Positions 57,544 to 64,000 of a DNA stretch of 64,000 nt are shown here, in pieces. The notes under the pieces are model-generated. The model worked only from the letters and a program-made list of their open reading frames with translations, made no database searches and was not told where the DNA came from. The number at the start of each line of letters is the position of its first letter. Positions within the stretch are counted from its first letter, which is position 1. This stretch comes from Nitrospirota bacterium (GTDB taxonomy: Bacteria > Nitrospirota > Thermodesulfovibrionia > Thermodesulfovibrionales > UBA6898). Made by a program: the position numbers and the translations under genes. The stretch spans positions 1 to 64,000 of the forward strand of contig JAJXTV010000015.1 of the NCBI GenBank assembly GCA_021783515.1, in the 5' to 3' direction.

Positions 57544-58547
57544 AAAACAAGCATAGCATCCCCATAGGAGAAAAATCTATAGCCCATAGAGATGGCGGAT
57601 TGGTAGGTGCGAAGAAGTCTTTCCCGTCCGGCAAAGACCGAGGTGAGCATTAGGGGCGTCGACCGGGGAAGATGAAAGTTGGTAATCAGGGAATCGATCG
57701 CCCGCGGCCTGTAGCCCTCCCGGATAAAGATGTCGGTCGTCCCTCTGATGGTTCCGTCGTCGCGCGAAATCTCCGAGCGCCCGCTCAGAAATCCTTCGAT
57801 CGCCCGGGTCGTTGTAGTGCCGACGGCGACGATCCTGTTGCCCCGGGCCTTGACTTTCCCGATATCGTCGATGATACGGCGATCGATCTCGAAAGACTCG
57901 GGGTCCATCGTGTGATCGTCGACATCGTCTGCCTTCACCGGTCTGAAGGTGCCCGTGCCGACGTGAAGCGTGACATACCTGATGAGGACCGAGCGGCAAC
58001 GGAGGTCTTCGATCAACCCCCGGGTAAAATGCAATCCGGCGGTAGGCGCCGCAATGGATCCCTCTGTTTCCGCATATACCGTCTGATACCGTTCCTTGTC
58101 GAATTCGTCAGGCCGGCGCCGGATATAGGGAGGAAGCGGCATCATCCCAAACTGCCAGATAAGGCGGCCGGCCGCAGCAGGATCGGGAAACCTCAGCGTC
58201 TTTCCCTCATACACGTCCGCAATCGGGACTCCGGAGACCAGAAGCGGCCCCGAATACCGTCCCCTAGTCAGGATCTCCCAGGTGCCGGCGGAGACTTCCC
58301 TTACCAACAGGACCTCGATCCTGCCTCCGCCTTTCTTGCGGCCTTCGATTCTCGCCGGGAAAACTTTTGTCTTGTTCAGGACGAGCATATCCCCCGCCAG
58401 GAGAAAGAGCGGGAGCTCGGCGAACCTTCGGTGCTCGGCGCGACCGTCGCGATGCAGGACGAGAAGGCGGGAGTCGTCCCTCATGTCGGCGGGTCTCTCG
58501 GCGATAAGCCCTTCGGGGAGATAGAAATCGTAATCAGCGGCCTTCAT
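57540..58547 (-). CDS. queA: tRNA preQ1(34) S-adenosylmethionine ribosyltransferase-isomerase
   Basis: 335 aa. QueA transfers and isomerises the ribosyl part of SAM onto 7-aminomethyl-7-deazaguanine at tRNA position 34, giving epoxyqueuosine. The family landmarks DYDFYLPEGLIAERPA, LVLNKTKVFPARIEGRK, AAPTAGLHFT, VTLHVGTGTFRPV, AVGTTTTRAIE and NFHLPRSTPLMLTSVFAG (outline) are all present. QueH, which performs the next step, is encoded about 1.3 kb upstream in the same gene block. Confidence 0.97.
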   Translation of the reverse strand: MKAADYDFYLPEGLIAERPADMRDDSRLLVLHRDGRAEHRRFAELPLFLLAGDMLVLNKTKVFPARIEGRKKGGGRIEVLLVREVSAGTWEILTRGRYSGPLLVSGVPIADVYEGKTLRFPDPAAAGRLIWQFGMMPLPPYIRRRPDEFDKERYQTVYAETEGSIAAPTAGLHFTRGLIEDLRCRSVLIRYVTLHVGTGTFRPVKADDVDDHTMDPESFEIDRRIIDDIGKVKARGNRIVAVGTTTTRAIEGFLSGRSEISRDDGTIRGTTDIFIREGYRPRAIDSLITNFHLPRSTPLMLTSVFAGRERLLRTYQSAISMGYRFFSYGDAMLVL

Positions 58548-59520
58548 AGACCTTCAACTGCGTCCCGGGATAGAAGAATGAGAGGATCTCCCGATAGGTT
58601 TTTCCCTCTCGAGCCATCTCGAGGGCGGACCACTGGCAGAGTCCCACGCCGTGACCGTATCCCTTGCCTTCGAAGACGAAGGCGTCGTTGTCCCGGCCGA
58701 CGGTAAAGTTCGTGCTCGGAAGACGGCTCCAGCCGAGCATCTTCCTCAGGTCGGTCGCCTTTATGTGCGCGATCCCGTCCCGGTGGAGGATGTCGACCAT
58801 CTTTACCCGCTTGGTGGTGGTGTAGGCCGCAATCCGTATTTCCCGGATGTCGTGCAGGTCCAGCGCTTTCTCGATTTCTTCGGCCGGTATCTTTCTCTCC
58901 CATATCCAGTACGGCGATAGTTCGCAGTGAGAGGAGACCGGTTTCATATACGGATAGCTCTTCCCGAATACCTCAGCGGGGTCCTCGGTCTCCCCCCCGC
59001 ACGTCGAATGGTAAAGCGCTTCGATCAGGTTGCCTTTGTATTTCAGCACCTCACCTTCGGTGTGCATTACAGCATAGGCGATCCTCGCATCGACGGCGTT
59101 TCCCTTGTAGACCTGGTGGAGCACCGACGAGGTGAGATCGAAATTCCCGTTGTGGTTTGCGCTCTTCTGATACAGTGCGTAGGTCCGTGCGATAACCGCC
59201 TGTACCTTGAGGGCCTCCATATCCCAGGAGGGCGGCACCTCTGCGTTTACGACGTTCTTCACGTAATCCTCCAGAGGGAGTTCATTGATAAGGTACATGC
59301 CTCCCTGTCCCTTCCAGACCTCTATGTCTCCGACGTAATGGGTCCCGCTGACGAAAAGGTCCCCTCTGAGTTTTCCTACCTTTTCGATCCGCTCCCCTTT
59401 TGCGGGGATCTCCTGGAAGACGTCGTCCAGGATCAGCACCTTGATCATACTTGCCTCCGCAGCCAGACAGGAAAGAATAATGCTGAGGGAGACGGCAAGG
59501 AACGCGAGTCTTCCGGCCAT
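58534..59520 (-). CDS. SpoIID/LytB domain protein
   Basis: 328 aa from ATG 59520 with GGGAGG 7 nt upstream. A signal peptide (LAFLAVSLSIILSCLAAEAS) precedes the SpoIID domain: NELPLEDYVKNVVNAEVPPSWDMEALKVQAVIARTYAL (outline) with the catalytic Glu, STCGGETEDPAEVFG, and at the end GKGYGHGVGLCQWSALEMA. SpoIID is a lytic transglycosylase for denuded glycan in spore formers; non-sporulating phyla use relatives for wall remodelling. The SPOR protein nearby binds the same kind of denuded glycan. It overlaps queA by 14 nt. Confidence 0.94.
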   Translation of the reverse strand: MAGRLAFLAVSLSIILSCLAAEASMIKVLILDDVFQEIPAKGERIEKVGKLRGDLFVSGTHYVGDIEVWKGQGGMYLINELPLEDYVKNVVNAEVPPSWDMEALKVQAVIARTYALYQKSANHNGNFDLTSSVLHQVYKGNAVDARIAYAVMHTEGEVLKYKGNLIEALYHSTCGGETEDPAEVFGKSYPYMKPVSSHCELSPYWIWERKIPAEEIEKALDLHDIREIRIAAYTTTKRVKMVDILHRDGIAHIKATDLRKMLGWSRLPSTNFTVGRDNDAFVFEGKGYGHGVGLCQWSALEMAREGKTYREILSFFYPGTQLKVYEGR

Positions 59521-59521
59521 G

Positions 59522-59749
59522 CTATCGCCTCCCGAACAGCCAGAAGAAGATCGTGAGAAGGATACTGATGAGAATGCTTGTGGCAAGAGGGAAGTAAAAA
59601 GTAAAATTCTTCCTGTGAAAGACGATATCTCCGGGAAGCCTTCCGATCCAGGGCAGCCTTGGAAGGAAAATAAGCGCTGCGCCGATCAGCGCCATGACGG
59701 CGCCCACGACGAGGAGCAGTCTTCCTATGTTTTGCATGGCTTCGTCCAT
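59522..59749 (-). CDS. DUF2905 family membrane protein
   Basis: 75 aa, two membrane helices joined by the conserved LPWIGRLPGDIVFHRKNFTFYFP, which defines DUF2905. The family is usually found next to ruvB or queA, as here, but has no known function. ATG 59749 is chosen; ATG 59737 is possible. It ends one base before the SpoIID-like start. Confidence 0.9.
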   Translation of the reverse strand: MDEAMQNIGRLLLVVGAVMALIGAALIFLPRLPWIGRLPGDIVFHRKNFTFYFPLATSILISILLTIFFWLFGRR

Positions 59750-59828
59750 TCTTTCAACAGGATGATTTCAGGGCGGTGAGCAGCGGCCGATATACCCGAG
59801 CCGATCAGCAGCGGTCCGCAAGACGACG

Positions 59829-60374
59829 CTACTTTCGGGCCCCAGTTTTTTTCATGTAGCGTTCCATCTCCGAATATATGCAGCCGCAGTATTTCTGACG
59901 GTAAAGGCCGAACTCCGACGCAAGCGCCCTCGAAATATTCCATCCCTTTCTTAAGTCCTCGTAATAAAAAGAAACGCCGTGCCTGCGGCCGGCCTCTTTT
60001 CCCAGCTCTACTATCATATCAAATTTCTGATAGGGACTGGCAAGGAGCGATGTCGTAAAACCGGCGATACGCATCTTGGCAGCCGTCTCGGCGGTCTTTT
60101 CAAGGCGCGTCGCATAACAGACTGAACACCTGTCGGTCCCTTTGCCGGTTATCGCCGAAAGAAACGAATCGAGGGGATATTCATCGAGATACTCGATATC
60201 GAGACCCCATATCGCTTCGAGTTTCCTGAGCGAATCGCGCCTCTGGGCATATTCTGTGTAGGGATGGATATTCGGATTAAACCATAACCCTTTGATGTCG
60301 ACCCCTTTCATCAGGAGCACTTCCAGGGGGTATATGCTGCAGTTTGAGCAGCAGATATGCATCAGCAGCTTCAT
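59829..60374 (-). CDS. queH: Epoxyqueuosine reductase QueH
   Basis: 181 aa. QueH (former DUF208) reduces epoxyqueuosine to queuosine using a [4Fe-4S] cluster and an extra iron. The paired cysteine motifs HICCSNC near the start, DRCSVCYATRL, and the C-terminal QKYCGCIYSE are all there. It replaces the cobalamin-dependent QueG in many anaerobes. With queA in the same block, the last two steps of queuosine synthesis are covered. Starts 8 bp after ruvB. Confidence 0.94.
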   Translation of the reverse strand: MKLLMHICCSNCSIYPLEVLLMKGVDIKGLWFNPNIHPYTEYAQRRDSLRKLEAIWGLDIEYLDEYPLDSFLSAITGKGTDRCSVCYATRLEKTAETAAKMRIAGFTTSLLASPYQKFDMIVELGKEAGRRHGVSFYYEDLRKGWNISRALASEFGLYRQKYCGCIYSEMERYMKKTGARK

Positions 60375-60382
60375 GCGGGACC

Positions 60383-61426
60383 TCAGAACAGTCCGTGGGG
60401 AGCGTTCTTGCCAAGGTGACGGTAGCCGTTTTTGGTGACGAGCCGGCCGCGGGGCGTCCTTTCGAGAAGCCCCTCCTGCATGAGATAGGGTTCGTAGACG
60501 TCCTCTATCGTCTCCCTGTCTTCCCTCAGGGAGGCTGCGATAGTCTCGACACCGACTGGTCCGCCGCCGAACTTCTCGATGATCGTCGAGAGGAGCCTTC
60601 TGTCCATGTCGTCCAGCCCCTTTTCGTCGACGTCCAGGGCCTCGAGCGCCTTCTTCGTGATCGCGATGTCTATCTTTCCGTCGGCCAGCACCTGGGCAAA
60701 ATCCCTGATCCGCTTCAACAGCCTGTTGGCGATGCGGGGGGTGCCCCGCGACCTCCCCGCGATCTCGATAGCGGCGGCGTCCGAGATGGCCATTTGCATG
60801 ATTGCGGCCGATCTGAGGACGATGCTCTGGAGTTCGCCGGGGTTGTAGTATGTCAGCCGGTCGATTATCCCGAACCTGTCACGGAGAGGGGACGTGAGAA
60901 GACCGGTCCTCGTCGTCGCCCCGATCAGAGTGAACCGGGGGAGGCTGAGTTTCAGCGTTCGGGCATTCGGCCCCTGGCCGATGATGATGTCCAGCTGGAA
61001 ATCTTCCATCGCGGGGTAGAGCACTTCCTCCACGATCCTCGGAAGACGGTGAATCTCGTCGATAAAAAGGATGTCCATATCGGAAAGGTTGGTGAGGATC
61101 GCGGCAAGGTCGCCGGGTCGCTCCAGCACCGGACCCGATGTTGTCTTTAGATTGACCTTCAGTTCGTTCGAGATGATATGGGCGAGCGTGGTCTTCCCGA
61201 GGCCCGGGGGGCCGCAAAACAGGACGTGGTCGAGCGCCTCCTGCCTTTGTCTGGCCGCCTTGATGAAGATTCTGAGGTTGTCGCGTATCTTGTTTTGTCC
61301 GACGAACTCATCGAGCGAGCCGGGTCTCAGCGTAGTGTCGAGGGTTACTTCGTCTTCGGCGATTCCAGGGCTGGTCACCCTGTCGGGCTCTTGCGGCTTC
61401 TTCATCGCCGCCTCGTCATCCGGCAT
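60383..61426 (-). CDS. ruvB: Holliday junction branch migration helicase RuvB
   Basis: 347 aa. AAA+ motor of the RuvAB complex. [19 protein letters not shown], Walker [12 protein letters not shown], Walker [10 protein letters not shown], sensor [18 protein letters not shown], and C-terminal [29 protein letters not shown] (outline) are conserved. Its start overlaps the end of ruvA by 11 nt. Confidence 0.98.
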   Translation of the reverse strand: MPDDEAAMKKPQEPDRVTSPGIAEDEVTLDTTLRPGSLDEFVGQNKIRDNLRIFIKAARQRQEALDHVLFCGPPGLGKTTLAHIISNELKVNLKTTSGPVLERPGDLAAILTNLSDMDILFIDEIHRLPRIVEEVLYPAMEDFQLDIIIGQGPNARTLKLSLPRFTLIGATTRTGLLTSPLRDRFGIIDRLTYYNPGELQSIVLRSAAIMQMAISDAAAIEIAGRSRGTPRIANRLLKRIRDFAQVLADGKIDIAITKKALEALDVDEKGLDDMDRRLLSTIIEKFGGGPVGVETIAASLREDRETIEDVYEPYLMQEGLLERTPRGRLVTKNGYRHLGKNAPHGLF

Positions 61427-61991
61427 TTCCGGTCAACCGTCTCAGCGTTTCTTTGAGCAGCGTCTCGATGTCGGATGCCCCCTCGCGGTAGGTCTTCTCC
61501 AGGTATTCCTGTGCAACGGCTTTCTTGTAGCCAAGATTCACAAGCGCCGAGAGCGTGTCCTCGTAAACCCTGTCTTTGACGCCGGAGGGGGAGGGAAGCT
61601 TTTCCCTGAGTTCCAGGATCAGCCGATGGGCCGTCTTCTTGCCGAGACCGGGAACGCGGCAGAGTAGGGCGACGTCCTCGCGGTCTATCGCATCAAGGAA
61701 ATCGTTATACGAGATGCCCGACATGATCGTGAGGGCCATCTTCGGCCCGACCCCGGTAATGCCGAGGAGCGTGACAAAGACCTTTTTTTCCGCCTCGGAG
61801 GAAAATCCGAAGAGTTGAAGAGAATCCTCGCGGACATGGGTGTAGATATGAAGAAAGACGTCATGACCCTCGGGCGGCAGGGAGGAAAGAATATTCAAAG
61901 GGACGTTGACCAGATACCCGACACCGTTTACGTCCACCAGGACGTTGTCCGGTTTTCTCGATAAGATTTTTCCTCTGAGAGCACCTATCAT
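61416..61991 (-). CDS. ruvA: Holliday junction DNA helicase subunit RuvA
   Basis: 191 aa from ATG 61991. Domain I OB fold ([31 protein letters not shown] in outline), domain II with two helix-hairpin-helix motifs ([30 protein letters not shown]), and domain III at the C-terminus for RuvB contact. Correct family length. A longer frame from 62240 overlaps ruvC and is discounted. Confidence 0.97.
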   Translation of the reverse strand: MIGALRGKILSRKPDNVLVDVNGVGYLVNVPLNILSSLPPEGHDVFLHIYTHVREDSLQLFGFSSEAEKKVFVTLLGITGVGPKMALTIMSGISYNDFLDAIDREDVALLCRVPGLGKKTAHRLILELREKLPSPSGVKDRVYEDTLSALVNLGYKKAVAQEYLEKTYREGASDIETLLKETLRRLTGNAG

Positions 61992-62020
61992 CGTATCACC
62001 ACAGACGGACAGCCCCCGGG

Positions 62021-62572
62021 CTATTTCGCCGCCCCGTCTCTTCCTGCACTGACGTCTCTGTCGACCGCATTGTTGAATTGTAAAGTATTCATATGGCAGA
62101 GGGCAAGCGCGAGCGCGTCGGCGCCGTCGGGGGAAATGGTGCCCCTCAGGCGGAGAATCATCTTTACCATCTCCTGCACCTGGCGTTTTTCGGCCCTCCC
62201 GTAACCGACGACCGCTTTCTTCACCTGAAGGGCAGTGCATTCGTGAAGGGTGAGCTGCTCCGATGCCGCGGCGAGCAGCACGACCCCTCTGGCATGTCCC
62301 AGACTCAGGGCCGCCTTGGCCCCTTTGGCGAAAAAAATCTTCTCTACGACGATATCGTCCGGGCGATGTTCCCTGATGATTGCGACGAGCGACTCGTAGA
62401 TATGTCTCAAGCGGTGGTGCAGGGGGCCGCAGGGAGCGGCGTTGATGGTCCCCGACGTGACATAGGACGCCTCCCTTCCGTTTGAAACTATCACTCCGTA
62501 TCCGCAGACGAGGCTCCCTGGATCGACGCCGAGGATCTTCAGAAAGGCATTACTTTTTGCGGGGTTCTTCAA
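62021..62572 (-). CDS. ruvC: Holliday junction resolvase RuvC
   Basis: 183 aa from TTG 62572, the first in-frame start with a fitting RBS (GAGGAAA about 9 nt upstream). The family starts close to ILGVDPGSLVCGYGVI, which carries the first catalytic Asp. VEKIFFAKGAKAALSLGHARGV (second Glu) and PDGADALALALCH (last Asp pair) complete the active site. It overlaps the SIS gene by 23 nt. The ATG at the stop of that gene (TAATG) is out of frame and leads to a quick stop. Confidence 0.95.
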   Translation of the reverse strand: MKNPAKSNAFLKILGVDPGSLVCGYGVIVSNGREASYVTSGTINAAPCGPLHHRLRHIYESLVAIIREHRPDDIVVEKIFFAKGAKAALSLGHARGVVLLAAASEQLTLHECTALQVKKAVVGYGRAEKRQVQEMVKMILRLRGTISPDGADALALALCHMNTLQFNNAVDRDVSAGRDGAAK

Positions 62573-63161
62573 AGAGTATTTCCTCGACCATGAGGCAGAG
62601 GACGTGTCCCAGCGTGATATGCGCCTCCTGTATTCTGGGGGTGTTGTCCGACGGCACCACAAACGGAAACGTGGACTTCGAGGCGAGCTTTTCCCCCTTC
62701 GATCCGGTGAAGAGGACGGATTTGAGTTTCTTCTTTTTTGCCACCTCTATCGCTTTTAGCACATTCGGGGAGTGCCCGCTCGTCGTGATGGCGACGACGA
62801 TGTCGCCCTCGACCGCCAGGGACTTCAGCTGCCGGGAAAATATCTCGGAATAATCATAGTCATTCGCGATGGAAGTGATAACGGCCATGTCCGTATTCAG
62901 CGCGATTGCCGGAAGACCGGGACGCTCCCGCTTGAACCGGTTGACGAATTCCGCGGCGATGTGGGAGGCGTCGGAGGAACTGCCTCCATTGCCGAAAAGG
63001 ATAAGCTTATTGCCTTCGTTGAAGGCCGATGCGATTGCCTTTGACACCTCGACCACCATATCGAGATGTTCGCGGATGAATTTTTCCTTGACGGCGATAC
63101 TTTCTTTGAATTCCTTGAGTATTTTATCTTTCATCGAAGAAGCGGATATTTCTCCTGTCAT
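62550..63161 (-). CDS. gmhA: Sedoheptulose-7-phosphate isomerase-like SIS protein
   Basis: 203 aa from ATG 63161; an ATG at 63134 (194 aa, MKDKILKEF) fits the family length equally well. The SIS fold shows LILFGNGGSSSDASHIAAEFVNRFKRERPGLPAIAL (outline), TTSGHSPNVLKAIEVAKKK and DNTPRIQEAHITLGHVLCLMVEEILF. GmhA makes D-glycero-D-manno-heptose 7-phosphate for LPS core, which suggests an outer membrane. DiaA-type SIS proteins are similar, so the substrate is inferred. Confidence 0.87.
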   Translation of the reverse strand: MTGEISASSMKDKILKEFKESIAVKEKFIREHLDMVVEVSKAIASAFNEGNKLILFGNGGSSSDASHIAAEFVNRFKRERPGLPAIALNTDMAVITSIANDYDYSEIFSRQLKSLAVEGDIVVAITTSGHSPNVLKAIEVAKKKKLKSVLFTGSKGEKLASKSTFPFVVPSDNTPRIQEAHITLGHVLCLMVEEILFEEPRKK

Positions 63162-63223
63162 GTGCACCCCGGGACGTATTAAGAGTAATCGAACTGCCGT
63201 GGTTCTGTCAATCTCTGCCCGTG

Positions 63224-63853
63224 CTATTCGACCAGACGGTTTTGTATGGAGTAATGCGTCAGTTCGGCGTTGTTCTTCATCTTCATCTTCTCGAGAATGC
63301 GTGTGCGGTATGTGCTGACGGTCTTTACGCTCAGCGAGAGCTCGTCGGCGATCGCCTTGATCGTCTTGCCCGAAGCGATCATGCACATCACCTGATACTC
63401 CCTGTCCGAAAGGTTCTCGTGGGGAGGCCGCTCGTCGTCGGCGAGGCTGAACGCCATTTTTTCGGCAACGGAGGGGCTTATGTACTTCCTACCGGTGGAG
63501 ACCTTCCGTATCGCGTCAATAAGCTCGTCCGGAGCGCTTTCTTTCGTCATATAGCCGGCGGCGCCGGCCCTGAGCGCCCTCATGGCATACTGCTCCTCCG
63601 AGTACATGCTGAGCACCAGGACCGACAGCCTGGGTCGCTCCGTTTTAAGCTGTTTGAGAATATCGAGTCCGCTCCTGCCCGGCATCGAGATATCCAGAAG
63701 CACCACGTCGCATTCGGTCTTCCGGATTTTCGTGAGCACTTCCTGCCCGTTGCTCGCTTCGTCCGTGACGGTCATGTCGGGGTTCTCGGCGAGGATCTGT
63801 TTCAGTCCCTCGCGGACTATCCTGTGATCGTCTGCGACCAGTATCCTGATCAT
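63224..63853 (-). CDS. LuxR/NarL family response regulator
   Basis: 209 aa. Receiver domain (about 1-120) with ILVADDHRIVREGLKQIL, phosphorylated Asp in DVVLLDISMPGRSGLDIL near 54, and GYMTKESAPDEL with the conserved Lys. A LuxR-type HTH follows at about 145-205 (LSDREYQVMCMIASGKTIKAIADELSLSVKTVSTYRTRILEKM in outline). ATG 63853 overlaps the stop of the kinase gene (ATGA), so the two form a pair. Confidence 0.95.
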   Translation of the reverse strand: MIRILVADDHRIVREGLKQILAENPDMTVTDEASNGQEVLTKIRKTECDVVLLDISMPGRSGLDILKQLKTERPRLSVLVLSMYSEEQYAMRALRAGAAGYMTKESAPDELIDAIRKVSTGRKYISPSVAEKMAFSLADDERPPHENLSDREYQVMCMIASGKTIKAIADELSLSVKTVSTYRTRILEKMKMKNNAELTHYSIQNRLVE

Positions 63854-63999
63854 GCCTTTTCTCCCTTTAGTGAAATTCGCCCCGGCTTCCTGCTCCCCGC
63901 GCCCCTTACGGGAATAATTACGCTTACGGTCGTCCCCTTGTCCTTCTCCCCGACGATCTTTACACGGCCGTCAAAAAAATGCATCCGTTCCTTCATGCC
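63850..63999 (-). CDS. Histidine kinase, C-terminal fragment at the window edge
   Basis: 49 residues before the stop at 63850; the gene continues beyond the window. The segment GMKERMHFFDGRVKIV, then GEKDKGTTVSVIIPV, is the G2 box and last strands of a HATPase domain of the NarX/DegS (HisKA_3) type. This fits the LuxR-type regulator encoded directly after it with a 4-nt overlap. Confidence 0.85.
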   Translation of the reverse strand, partial: GMKERMHFFDGRVKIVGEKDKGTTVSVIIPVRGAGSRKPGRISLKGEKA

Positions 64000-64000
64000 G

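Noticed and set aside
1-64000. CRISPR array, rRNA genes, insertion sequences
   Set aside because: No regularly spaced repeats, no rRNA sequence and no transposase were seen on reading both strands.

Overview
The window is a gene-dense bacterial chromosome segment. Its gene content points to an anaerobic or microaerophilic Gram-negative bacterium: an orphan VorB-type 2-oxoacid:ferredoxin oxidoreductase alpha subunit, an AhbD/NirJ-like radical-SAM haem gene beside hemE, a PerR-rubredoxin-rubrerythrin block, NifU plus a NifS/IscS desulfurase, GYD and TusA proteins, split glyQ/glyS, a sedoheptulose-phosphate isomerase and an IPTL-CTERM surface protein. Gene order (rplM-rpsI-argC-argJ; phoH-7TM/HD-ybeY-dgkA; ruvC-ruvA-ruvB-queH-DUF2905-spoIID-queA) fits Nitrospirota (Thermodesulfovibrionia-like) or a related deep lineage. 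That placement is inferred from memory of such genomes, not from a search.

Layout: 1-10.9 kb holds the end of nuoN, a primary-type sigma factor, OsmC, FmdE-argB, a permease, rmuC, mtgA, nifU-nifS (minus), GYD and TusA. 10.97-26.73 kb is one integrated element bounded by a 41-bp direct repeat, which is the 5' part of tRNA-Leu(UAA). It reads leftward from cargo and control genes (DUF2939, BRCT, DUF4236, a three-way-junction RNA resembling phage C4 antisense RNA, a TumE/TumA-like toxin-antitoxin pair) through an S49 protease and tail genes (chaperone-like, gpZ-like, tape measure) to PC4-like, replication-like, Nu1-like, excisionase and integrase genes. It lacks a recognisable large terminase, portal, major capsid protein, tail tube and lysis genes, yet its reading frames are intact and tightly overlapped.

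26.7-35.1 kb: intact tRNA-Leu, IPTL-CTERM protein, argJ, argC, rpsI, rplM, a PP2C phosphatase and glyS-glyQ. 35.2-46.7 kb: vorB, macro-domain protein, hflX, radical SAM-hemE, LOG protein, PerR-rubredoxin-rubrerythrin, a NifU-like domain protein, AMIN amidase, an EcfT-like protein and an N-acyl-D-amino-acid deacylase. 46.7-53.3 kb: rimP-nusA-recG behind a promoter and attenuator-like hairpin, a small coiled-coil protein, prepilin peptidase, a PAS histidine kinase and a PilZ protein. 53.3-64.0 kb is a long minus-strand block: two-component kinase and regulator, gmhA-like, ruvC-ruvA-ruvB, queH, DUF2905, spoIID-like, queA, SPOR, phoH, 7TM-HD phosphohydrolase, ybeY and a dgkA-PAP2 fusion.

Main points for follow-up: the phage supplies the 5' half and promoter of a host tRNA gene; the element seems to use RNA-based control and encodes no recognised protein repressor; two conserved genes (hflX, phoH) have strong Shine-Dalgarno sequences but no canonical start codon; and several strong dyads overlap promoters (PP2C/rplM, perR, tumE, tusA).
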